This document shows, piece after piece, positions 1 to 5,025 of a stretch of DNA of 5,025 nt. Both the position numbers and the translations under genes were made by a program. Positions within the stretch are counted from its first letter, which is position 1. Every line of letters begins with the position of its first letter. The notes below the pieces were generated by a model. It saw only the letters and a program-made list of their open reading frames with translations. It had not been told where the DNA came from and did no database searches. Source of the stretch: a bacterium UBP2_UBA4780 (GTDB lineage Bacteria; Edwardsbacteria; AC1; EtOH8); NCBI GenBank assembly GCA_002403115.1, contig DHHE01000001.1, positions 1-5,025 of the forward strand, written 5' to 3'.

Positions 1-67
1 TGATGTCGGCGTACGATGCGCCCGAAGCCTCGGCCGCATCCAGCGCCCTCAGTGCCAGGTCCTTCAC
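1..67 (-). CDS. tldD: TldD/PmbA-family metalloprotease, N-terminal fragment (cut by window edge)
   Basis: Only the first 22 codons lie in the window, starting at a GTG (67-65) and running off the left edge. The peptide reads MKDLALRALDAAEASGAS followed by YADI. An opening helix followed by a Gly-Ala-Ser-Tyr-Ala-Asp-Ile strand is typical of TldD/PmbA (TldE) proteins. In the known family, two related subunits form a zinc peptidase that degrades unfolded peptides and, in some bacteria, processes microcins and modified peptides. The zinc site lies far downstream and is not visible here. The start is well supported: TAAGGAG sits 7 bases upstream of the GTG. Base composition returns to the G+C-rich style of the other housekeeping genes. 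TldD rather than PmbA/TldE is a judgement from the N-terminal pattern only. Confidence 0.6.
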   Translation of the reverse strand, partial: MKDLALRALDAAEASGASYADI

Positions 68-74
68 TTCAGAT

Positions 75-81
75 CTCCTTA
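75..81 (-). promoter_or_regulatory. Strong ribosome binding site overlapping the upstream stop codon
   Basis: Reading the minus strand, TAAGGAG occupies 81-75. Its first three bases are the TAA that closes the frame-corrected membrane-protein reading frame, and AAGGAG is a near-perfect Shine-Dalgarno sequence 7 bases before the GTG start of the tldD-like gene. This decides the GTG start and suggests translational coupling between the two genes. Confidence 0.7.
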
Positions 82-174
82 TGGTTCCTTTTTTATTATC
101 TCGCTTCCTGTATTCGATATTTTCTTTATAATACTCGCCTTGATTTTAAAACGCCAGAAAAACGGTATCAGCAT
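79..174 (-). other. Displaced C-terminal tail of the A+T-rich membrane protein (different frame)
   Basis: In the frame one base back from the upstream membrane-protein frame, an open stretch encodes MLIPFFWRFKIKASIIKK and a further 13 residues before TAA at 81-79. The hydrophobic MLIPFFW completes the last membrane helix of the upstream frame (VQLLVFLASVSF). The basic stretch after it is what normally follows a helix on the cytoplasmic side. Adding one T to the TTTT run at 179-176 fuses the two parts into one 214-residue protein. The ATG at 174-172 starts 4 bases before the upstream TGA, so reinitiation as a separate 31-residue peptide is possible but less likely. Confidence 0.6.
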
Positions 175-722
175 GAAAAGGATACTGACGCTAAAAATAC
201 CAGCAGCTGTACGGTTAATCGTTCTTCTGTCCCCATAAAAACCAACGGAAGCATTATCGTAGCAATGAATAAAGATATATATCCAAGGACAATGTTAGTA
301 AAATAATTATTAAGATTGGCCCCTTCTTTTGATAACTGTACAATGGTGAACAACACTGCGAATATCAGTGCGAAGAGAGTCGCAAAGCTTTGGCTAATCG
401 AACTCAGTATATAGTTATAAGGGTGGCTACAATTATTGATCAATATTGATTCGGTCCCGAATATCCCCCAATATGACACCATTATCAAAACTACAGCTAA
501 AAACCATGCTAGTTCTGATGAAGCACCATACAAGTATCTGTTTTTGTTTTTTTTCGGATCAACATCACAACTTTCCCGAATTTCCTTCCATAACCATATT
601 GTGATAAATGCGTATATGGTTATTAGCAGAACAAAACCGAACCAAAGCCATACTTTGCAGCAAGCGAGTATAACTGAACCAATGAATGCTACAAACGGGA
701 ACCACCACTTTTTAATAAACAT
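168..722 (-). CDS. Hypothetical multi-pass inner-membrane protein, A+T-rich, probably frameshifted near its 3' end
   Basis: I do not recognise a named family. As read, the frame gives 184 residues from the ATG at 722 to TGA at 170-168. Membrane segments are predicted by eye at about residues 6-22, 24-45, 71-89, 105-130 and 143-163, with a sixth starting at 168 and cut by the stop. A basic/polar loop (DVDPKKNKNR) lies between helices 2 and 3. The stretch SSISQSFATLFALIFAVLF followed by TIVQLS loosely resembles the membrane region of DUF2254-like proteins; this is an impression only. The 722 start has a weak AGGT 4-5 bases upstream; an ATG at 740 in the same frame has no ribosome binding site, and the frame stays open further upstream in sequence that looks non-coding in this frame. 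Sampled stretches are about 35-40% G+C, against about 70% or more in flanking genes, so recent acquisition is likely. The C-terminus probably continues in another frame to position 79. Confidence 0.7.
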   Translation of the reverse strand: MFIKKWWFPFVAFIGSVILACCKVWLWFGFVLLITIYAFITIWLWKEIRESCDVDPKKNKNRYLYGASSELAWFLAVVLIMVSYWGIFGTESILINNCSHPYNYILSSISQSFATLFALIFAVLFTIVQLSKEGANLNNYFTNIVLGYISLFIATIMLPLVFMGTEERLTVQLLVFLASVSFSC

Positions 723-742
723 ACTGACCTGCAATAACATAT

Positions 743-838
743 TTATTATTAAAACAGCGCCCAGCTGGCCCCCAGGCCGGTGGTCACCCTGGTGCGTAAT
801 CCGTCCCGCAGCGAGACGGGGTAATCCCGGGCGTAGCC
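743..838 (-). other. Coding-like continuation of the interrupted exported protein, ending in Phe and three stops
   Basis: After the in-frame TAA at 841-839, the same frame stays open for 29 codons: GYARDYPVSLRDGLRTRV and then TTGLGASWALF, closing with three consecutive in-frame TAA codons (751-743). Alternating hydrophobic and small residues with a terminal Phe is the usual signature of the last strand of an outer-membrane beta-barrel recognised by BamA. The other two minus-strand frames give arginine/proline-rich, low-quality peptides here. This suggests that the stop at 839 is a nonsense mutation, or that this is a remnant of a larger gene. Confidence 0.45.
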
Positions 839-1039
839 TTACAGCGCCAGCAGGCCGGCCATGGCCGATAGGCGCCAACCCAGAAGTTTTTTCCCCGAGG
901 TGTCGGGAGAGGCCGCCGCGCTTTCCGCCGCGGACGGGGTTTCTTCCGGGGTCGGTTCCTGGGCAAAAAGCAGCATGCCGGGCATTAGCCAGACGGCAAG
1001 CAGCGGTAATATCCCGATCTCTCTTATGGAAAGCGTCAT
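839..1039 (-). CDS. Small secreted protein with signal peptide; likely truncated outer-membrane protein
   Basis: The frame from ATG at 1039 to TAA at 841-839 encodes 66 residues. It has a plausible signal peptide: MTLSIRE, then a hydrophobic core (IGILPLLAVWLMPGMLLF), with probable cleavage after FAQ around residue 29. A low-complexity Glu/Pro/Ala/Ser linker follows (EPTPEETPSAAESAAASPDT), then SGKKLLGWRLSAMAGLLAL, which could be a first membrane strand. It starts 7 bases after the yitT stop, with only a weak purine stretch (GAGAAAG) upstream, so it is probably translated by coupling. The reading frame continues past the stop for 29 more codons and ends in Phe. The whole thing (about 96 residues) is too short for an ordinary 8-strand barrel, which favours a decayed or internally deleted gene. 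I do not recognise a family. Base composition matches the G+C-rich neighbours. Confidence 0.5.
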   Translation of the reverse strand: MTLSIREIGILPLLAVWLMPGMLLFAQEPTPEETPSAAESAAASPDTSGKKLLGWRLSAMAGLLAL

Positions 1040-1046
1040 GTCTTTC

Positions 1047-1946
1047 TCAACCCTTGGCCACCGAGCTCCAGGGCGTGAAGCCCAGCCCCAGCACCTCCTT
1101 GGCGTCGGTGACCACCATGAAGGCCTTGGGATCAAGCATCCGGACCGTCTCCCGAAGCTGGGAAAGCTCGCGCCGGCCGACCACGCAGAAGATCACCATC
1201 CTCTCGGCGCCCTGGTGGAAACCCTTGCCGGCCCAGACCGTCCCGCCCCGGCCCATGCCCTCCACCACCTCGGCCCTGATCTCCCGCCAGCGGTCGGAGA
1301 TGATGTAGGCCGCCTTGTTGTAGGACCAGCCCTCCAGGATGAAGTCCAGTATCCGGACGGACACGTAGAGGGCCATGAACCCGTACAGCGCCAGGTCCAC
1401 CTTGCCGAAGGTCAGCCCGGCCAGGGCGATGATGACGAAGTCCACCGCCATGATCCCCATGCCCGGGGTGGCGTTGGTGTACTTGGCGATGATCTGGGCC
1501 ACGATGTCCGAGCCGCCGGTGGTGGCCTGGTGCCGGAAGGCCAGGCCCAGCCCCACCCCCAGCAGCACCGCCCCGTAGACCGCGGCCAGCAGGGTGTTGT
1601 CCGTAGCCGCCGTCAGGTGAAGGGCCGCCTGCAGGAAGTCGGTCAGGAACGAGGTGACGAACACCGCGTAAATGGTGCGCAGCCCGAACCTTCTGCCGAA
1701 CTCCCGGATGCCCCAGACAAAGAGCGGCACGTTGATCAGGAAGATGGCCGTGCCCACCGGGAAGCGGAACAGGTGGTGGAGGATGGTGGCCAGGCCGGCC
1801 GCCCCGCCCGGGGCGATGCGGTGGGGCACCAGGAACAGGTCGTAGGACAGGGCCATCAGGGCGGCGCCCAGGGTGATCATGGCGTAGTCGAAGGCCACTT
1901 TGCCCGGAGGCGGCCTCAGGCGTATCCTGGGGATGCTGAAATCCAT
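1047..1946 (-). CDS. yitT: YitT-family membrane protein (DUF161 plus C-terminal DUF2179)
   Basis: 299 residues, the usual length for this family. An N-terminal region with about five to six hydrophobic segments (roughly residues 18-40, 46-60, 66-82, 92-112, 118-138 and 163-200) carries the family hallmarks: an APGG-AGLA loop (45-53), INVPLF (71-76) and ATTGGSDIVAQI (141-152). The C-terminal soluble domain, about 207-290, is DUF2179, with the GRGGT-type turn at 232-236 and the closing strand/helix KAFMVVTDAKEVLGLGF (274-290). The family is widespread and assumed to be a membrane transporter, but its substrate is not established; the DUF2179 domain may bind a small ligand. The start lies 12 bases after the phosphoesterase stop with no clear Shine-Dalgarno sequence (TAGAG overlaps that stop), so coupling is likely. 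No missing motif or frameshift is visible. The symbol is a family label, not proof of orthology to Bacillus YitT. Confidence 0.9.
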   Translation of the reverse strand: MDFSIPRIRLRPPPGKVAFDYAMITLGAALMALSYDLFLVPHRIAPGGAAGLATILHHLFRFPVGTAIFLINVPLFVWGIREFGRRFGLRTIYAVFVTSFLTDFLQAALHLTAATDNTLLAAVYGAVLLGVGLGLAFRHQATTGGSDIVAQIIAKYTNATPGMGIMAVDFVIIALAGLTFGKVDLALYGFMALYVSVRILDFILEGWSYNKAAYIISDRWREIRAEVVEGMGRGGTVWAGKGFHQGAERMVIFCVVGRRELSQLRETVRMLDPKAFMVVTDAKEVLGLGFTPWSSVAKG

Positions 1947-1958
1947 GCGTCGATAACT

Positions 1959-2477
1959 CTACTTCAGATCCAGGGTCGGGTCCGTTGCCGGGTTTATCTC
2001 GATTATCCGCCCGCTCATGTCGGCCAGGTCGACCAGGGCGCAGGTGGCCTTGCCGGTCAGGTAGCCGCAGGCCTCCCCGGGGTTGATGACCAGGGTCCCC
2101 TCCTCCTGGATGTCGATCTGGTGGGTGTGGCCGTAGACGACCAGGTCGTAACTGCCGGAGCGGGCCAGGCTGTCCAGGCAGCGGGGCTCGTGCATCAGGC
2201 AGATCTTGCGGCCCTCGATCTCGAACTCGTACGGGCCTTGGTAGACCTCGAAGCGGAACTCCTTGAACTTCTGGGACAGGAAAAGCTTCTCGCCGTCGTT
2301 GTTGCCATATACGCCGATCAGGCTCATGCCGCCCTTGTCGAACTCCGGGATGACGAACGGAGCCACGAAGTCGCCGGCGTGGAGCACGGTCTGGGCCCCG
2401 GCCTCCCGCAGCAGCTGGCAGGCCCGCCGGACCATGTCCAGGCGGTCGTGGGTGTCGGAGATGATGCCGATCTTCAT
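1959..2477 (-). CDS. YfcE/MJ0936-type metallophosphoesterase
   Basis: 172 residues, typical for this compact calcineurin-like phosphoesterase family. All metal-binding motifs are visible in order: SDTHD with Asp8 and His10, HAGDF with Asp36, GNND with Asn59, LMHE with His96, and GHTH at 116-119. INPGE (131-135) is the conserved loop after the second histidine pair. Known relatives hydrolyse phosphodiester bonds with Mn2+ or similar metals in the cytoplasm; the physiological substrate is generally unknown. It differs slightly from the common pattern in having LMHE where many members have LTHG. The ATG at 2477 is the natural family start (MKIGIISDTHD), but there is no Shine-Dalgarno sequence before it: a 7-bp tandem repeat abuts the start codon. 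The gene sits 57 bases after mutM and 12 before yitT. Confidence 0.93.
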   Translation of the reverse strand: MKIGIISDTHDRLDMVRRACQLLREAGAQTVLHAGDFVAPFVIPEFDKGGMSLIGVYGNNDGEKLFLSQKFKEFRFEVYQGPYEFEIEGRKICLMHEPRCLDSLARSGSYDLVVYGHTHQIDIQEEGTLVINPGEACGYLTGKATCALVDLADMSGRIIEINPATDPTLDLK

Positions 2478-2481
2478 AACG

Positions 2482-2509
2482 TTGAACGTTTCACGTTTAA
2501 CGTTTAACG
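2482..2509 (-). repeat. Tandem 7-bp repeat (CGTTAAA type) abutting a start codon
   Basis: On the minus strand, two exact CGTTAAA units (2509-2503 and 2502-2496) are followed by CGTGAAA (2495-2489) and CGTTCAA (2488-2482). A fifth partial unit, CGTT, then runs directly into the ATG of the phosphoesterase (2477-2475). Each unit contributes to a self-complementary AACGTT or near-match, so units can also pair with one another. The array is more A+T-rich than its surroundings and replaces the expected ribosome binding site. Function unknown; it could be a dispersed intergenic repeat or a regulator-binding array. Confidence 0.75.
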
Positions 2510-2528
2510 GAGCCCGCCGCTTGGCTCC
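2509..2528 (-). terminator. Short hairpin after mutM (weak terminator or attenuator candidate)
   Basis: GGAGCC (2528-2523) can pair with GGCTCC (2514-2509) around an 8-base loop, giving a 6-bp stem mostly of G-C pairs, starting 6 bases after the mutM stop. The sequence that follows (GTTAAACGTT) has no real T run, so efficient intrinsic termination is doubtful. It may only reduce read-through or protect an mRNA end. Confidence 0.25.
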
Positions 2529-2534
2529 CTTGGT

Positions 2535-3353
2535 TCAATGTTGGCACCCCGGGCACCAGTAAGTCCCCCTGCCCCGCAGGGTCTCGCGGACAATGGCGCA
2601 GCCGCACAGTCGGCACTTGCCCCCCTGCCGGCCGTAGACCCGGTGGCTCACCTGAAACCAGCCGCTTTTGCCCCGGCCGTCGCGGTAAGTGTCCACCGAG
2701 CTGCCCCGGGCCCTGATGGCCGACTTGAGGACGCCGCGGATGGAGCGGTGCAGCCCGGCTATTTCTTTGCCGCTGAGGCTCGAGGCCGGCCGCTGCGGTT
2801 TGATCCCGGCCCGGTGCAGGGCCTCGCAGGCGTAGATGTTGCCCAGCCCGGCCACCACCGATTGGTCTAGCAGCAACGGCTTTATCGGAGCCATGCGGCC
2901 CCTTATCCGTTTTTCAAGGGAGCGCGCGGTGAAGGATGGCGCCAGCGGCTCCGGACCGAGTTTTCCCAACGCGGGTAGAATATCCGGATCGTCGACCAGC
3001 TGGACGAAGCCGAACTTGCGCTGGTCGCTGAAGGCCAGCCGCCCGCCGCCGGCAAAAGAAAAGATGATTCGCGCCGCCCGGGGCGGCGAATCATCGGGTT
3101 TCTGCAGCTGGAGAACCCCGGTCATCTTGAGGTGGACGACCAGGGAACGGCCGGAATCAAGGTCGGCTATCAGGTACTTCCCCCTGCGCCTGAAGCCGGC
3201 AAGCCTCCTGCCGGCCAGCGCCCTGGAGAATTCGGCCGGGCTTCCGCCCCTGACCGAACCGCGGTTGAGCACCTCCACCGAGGCGATCCGCCTCCCCCTG
3301 GCCGAGGCGCAAAGGTCCCGGCGGATGGTCTCCACCTCGGGCAGCTCGGGCAT
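2535..3353 (-). CDS. mutM: Formamidopyrimidine-DNA glycosylase (Fpg/MutM)
   Basis: 272 residues, the normal length. This bifunctional base-excision repair enzyme removes 8-oxoguanine and formamidopyrimidines and then nicks the abasic site. The N-terminus MPELPEVETIRRDL supplies the catalytic Pro2 (exposed after Met removal), Glu3 and Glu6. RRGKYL with Lys59 is the conserved lysine of the N-terminal beta-sandwich, and HLKMTG (74-79) is the intercalation-loop region. SDQRKFG (109-115) and GLGNIY with Asn172 (169-174) mark the rest of the core and the helix-two-turn-helix DNA-binding motif. The C-terminal zinc finger is complete: Cys247, Cys250, Cys267 and Cys270, with Arg262 in GRGTYWCPGC. The start is fixed by the invariant MPELPEVE; longer in-frame upstream sequence is only a shadow of the preceding gene. 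Its ATG shares one base with the upstream TGA (TGATG), indicating translational coupling, with G-rich Shine-Dalgarno-like stretches just upstream. Confidence 0.97.
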   Translation of the reverse strand: MPELPEVETIRRDLCASARGRRIASVEVLNRGSVRGGSPAEFSRALAGRRLAGFRRRGKYLIADLDSGRSLVVHLKMTGVLQLQKPDDSPPRAARIIFSFAGGGRLAFSDQRKFGFVQLVDDPDILPALGKLGPEPLAPSFTARSLEKRIRGRMAPIKPLLLDQSVVAGLGNIYACEALHRAGIKPQRPASSLSGKEIAGLHRSIRGVLKSAIRARGSSVDTYRDGRGKSGWFQVSHRVYGRQGGKCRLCGCAIVRETLRGRGTYWCPGCQH

Positions 3354-4387
3354 CAGCCCTGCCCCTCGCCCCCCAGGTTCTTCATCTCGTTCTCCAGGGC
3401 CTCCAGCTCTGCCAGCAGGTCGTCGGCCTCGCCCAGCGCCGGCGATTCCGTGCCGGCCGCCGGAACCTCGAAGGTGGCCTCCGGTTTGCCGCCCGCGTAT
3501 CCGCCGTCCGGCACCGGCATCTCGATCGATATCTCGGGCGCCCGGGCCTCCTGTACGGCCGGTTCCTGGAAAGAGGGCTGGTAAGCCGCCGCCCCATACT
3601 CCGCCGGTGCGGCGGGCGGCGGCGCTTGGACCTCCCGGGCCTCCGCACCCCTCGGCGATGATAGCTCCTGCAACAGCATCCGCTGCCTCTCCCGGAGGGC
3701 GGCCATCTCCTCCTCCAGCGCCCGGTTCTGCCGGTGAAGCTCGTCGTTCCGGGAGCGCAGGTCCGAGAGCATGCTCTCCCATTTCTGCCTCTGCTCCTGG
3801 TATTTGGCCTGGAGATCCTTGATCTGCGACTGCGTGGCCGATCTGGCCTCGGCCACCGCCGCCTCAATCTGCGCGGCCGGCTCCGGCGCCGTCGGCTGCA
3901 CCGGGGAAGGCGGCTTGGCGGCGGCCTGGGGCGGCGGTTCCGGGGGCCTGGCCGCCGGACGCGGCGGAGCGGCCTGCTGAGCCCGGGCCAGTATCGAATC
4001 CAGCGCCGCCTTCTGCGGCTGGGGAGCCGACGGCTGGGGCCGGGCCGGTGGGCGCGGAACCGCCTGAACCGGACGCGGCGGGGGCTGCTGGACCGGCGCC
4101 GGCCTGGCGGCCATCGGCGGAGCCTGGGGCGGGGCGGCCGGGGCCGTTTCTTCGGTGGTGATCCGGCCGAAGATGTCGTCCAGTTCGTCGTCGACCGAGC
4201 CCAGCAGTCCGCCCTGCTTGGCGGCCGCCCCCGGCTGGGCCGGAGGCGCCTGCCCCGAGCCGGGCCTGGCGGCGGTCCCCGGGGGCCTCTGCGGCATGGG
4301 CCGGCCCGGGCCCTTGGACGGACCCAGGTTGGTCAGCCAGGCGTTGAACTGGCCGGCGTCGTGCTGTTTGTCGGCTGGAGGAGCCAT
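3353..4387 (-). CDS. Pro/Ala-rich coiled-coil protein of unknown function, downstream of secA
   Basis: 344 residues; not a recognised family. The layout is: a short N-terminal segment with FNAWLTNLG (14-22); a Pro/Gly/Ala-rich stretch; an acidic amphipathic helix LLGSVDDELDDIFGRI (61-76); a long Pro/Ala linker (about 82-171) interrupted by the helix-like ALDSILARAQQA (128-139); a predicted coiled coil at about 172-242 rich in Glu, Gln, Arg and Leu; a second Pro/Ala/Glu linker; and a C-terminal acidic helix ADDLLAELEALENEMKNL (321-338). There is no signal peptide or membrane segment, so it is probably cytoplasmic. The architecture suggests a scaffold or adaptor with short binding helices on flexible linkers; that is inference. 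The ATG at 4387 has GAGG 8 bases upstream and lies 41 bases after the secA stop; the stop overlaps the mutM start by one base. Uninterrupted by any stop, it looks genuinely coding despite low complexity. Confidence 0.82.
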   Translation of the reverse strand: MAPPADKQHDAGQFNAWLTNLGPSKGPGRPMPQRPPGTAARPGSGQAPPAQPGAAAKQGGLLGSVDDELDDIFGRITTEETAPAAPPQAPPMAARPAPVQQPPPRPVQAVPRPPARPQPSAPQPQKAALDSILARAQQAAPPRPAARPPEPPPQAAAKPPSPVQPTAPEPAAQIEAAVAEARSATQSQIKDLQAKYQEQRQKWESMLSDLRSRNDELHRQNRALEEEMAALRERQRMLLQELSSPRGAEAREVQAPPPAAPAEYGAAAYQPSFQEPAVQEARAPEISIEMPVPDGGYAGGKPEATFEVPAAGTESPALGEADDLLAELEALENEMKNLGGEGQG

Positions 4388-4428
4388 TTAATCGTCCTCG
4401 TCAATCGATTGCGCTTCGAGGCGGGCCG

Positions 4429-5025
<597 letters not shown>

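Noticed and set aside
168..182. Programmed -1 ribosomal frameshift site in the membrane gene
   Set aside because: The zero-frame codons TCC TTT TCA do not form a canonical slippery heptamer, and no obvious pseudoknot or strong stem lies just downstream. A homopolymer deletion explains it more simply.
738..760. A+T-rich stretch (TAATAATAAAT) as a -10 promoter element for the membrane gene
   Set aside because: No matching -35 box lies at proper spacing in the G+C-rich sequence upstream, and the bases are already explained by three in-frame stop codons.
741..878. N-terminal extension of the A+T-rich membrane protein to an ATG at 878
   Set aside because: The added residues are Gly/Pro/Arg-rich, overlap the exported protein's coding-like frame and have no ribosome binding site. 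The hydrophobic protein begins at 722 or, less likely, 740.
436..1308. 290-codon plus-strand open frame crossing the A+T-rich island boundary
   Set aside because: It is antisense to the membrane protein, the exported protein and the end of yitT. Its composition changes from low to high G+C halfway and no protein family is recognisable.
861..2507. Very long open frame (548 codons) on the plus strand, antisense to the phosphoesterase, yitT and small exported-protein genes
   Set aside because: It is a shadow of high G+C third positions on the minus strand. The product is Gly/His/Gln/Val-rich without domain features, whereas the opposite strand encodes recognisable proteins with all their motifs.
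3354..3782. N-terminal extension of mutM giving a 415-residue protein
   Set aside because: Fpg enzymes need Pro2 exposed after Met removal, and MPELPEVE is the invariant N-terminus. The extra 143 codons are out-of-frame reading of the coiled-coil gene.

Overview
The window is G+C-rich (roughly 70% or more in sampled stretches) apart from one A+T-rich block near the left end. Every gene I can support lies on the minus strand, so transcription runs right to left. It looks like a chromosomal housekeeping stretch of a high-G+C bacterium. An exported small protein whose reading frame ends in a terminal Phe hints at a diderm (outer-membrane) organism. I cannot assign a phylum from sequence alone.

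Layout in transcription order: (1) the C-terminal 198 residues of SecA (5025-4429), ending in a complete SEC-C zinc motif; (2) an unrecognised Pro/Ala-rich protein with a central coiled coil (4387-3353); (3) mutM/fpg, formamidopyrimidine-DNA glycosylase (3353-2535), whose start codon shares one base with the preceding stop; (4) a 57-base gap holding a small hairpin and a 7-bp tandem repeat that runs into the next start codon; (5) a YfcE/MJ0936-type metallophosphoesterase (2477-1959); (6) a YitT-family membrane protein with a C-terminal DUF2179 domain (1946-1047); (7) a small signal-peptide protein interrupted by an in-frame TAA (1039-839, with coding-like sequence to 749); (8) an A+T-rich membrane-protein gene (722-168) whose C-terminal helix and tail continue in another frame to 79, as expected for a one-base deletion in a T run; (9) the first 22 codons of a TldD/PmbA-type gene (67-1), whose ribosome binding site overlaps the frame-corrected stop of the preceding gene.

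Gaps are short throughout (1-base overlap, 7, 12, 41 and 57 bases), so read-through transcription is plausible, but I see no convincing promoter. Functionally the genes are mixed: protein export, oxidative DNA repair, a small phosphoesterase, a membrane transporter-like protein and a peptidase of the TldD/TldE type. No defence system, CRISPR array, tRNA, rRNA or insertion sequence is visible. The least ordinary parts are the A+T-rich gene with its frameshift, the neighbouring interrupted exported protein, the heptamer array before the phosphoesterase, and the uncharacterised coiled-coil protein behind secA.
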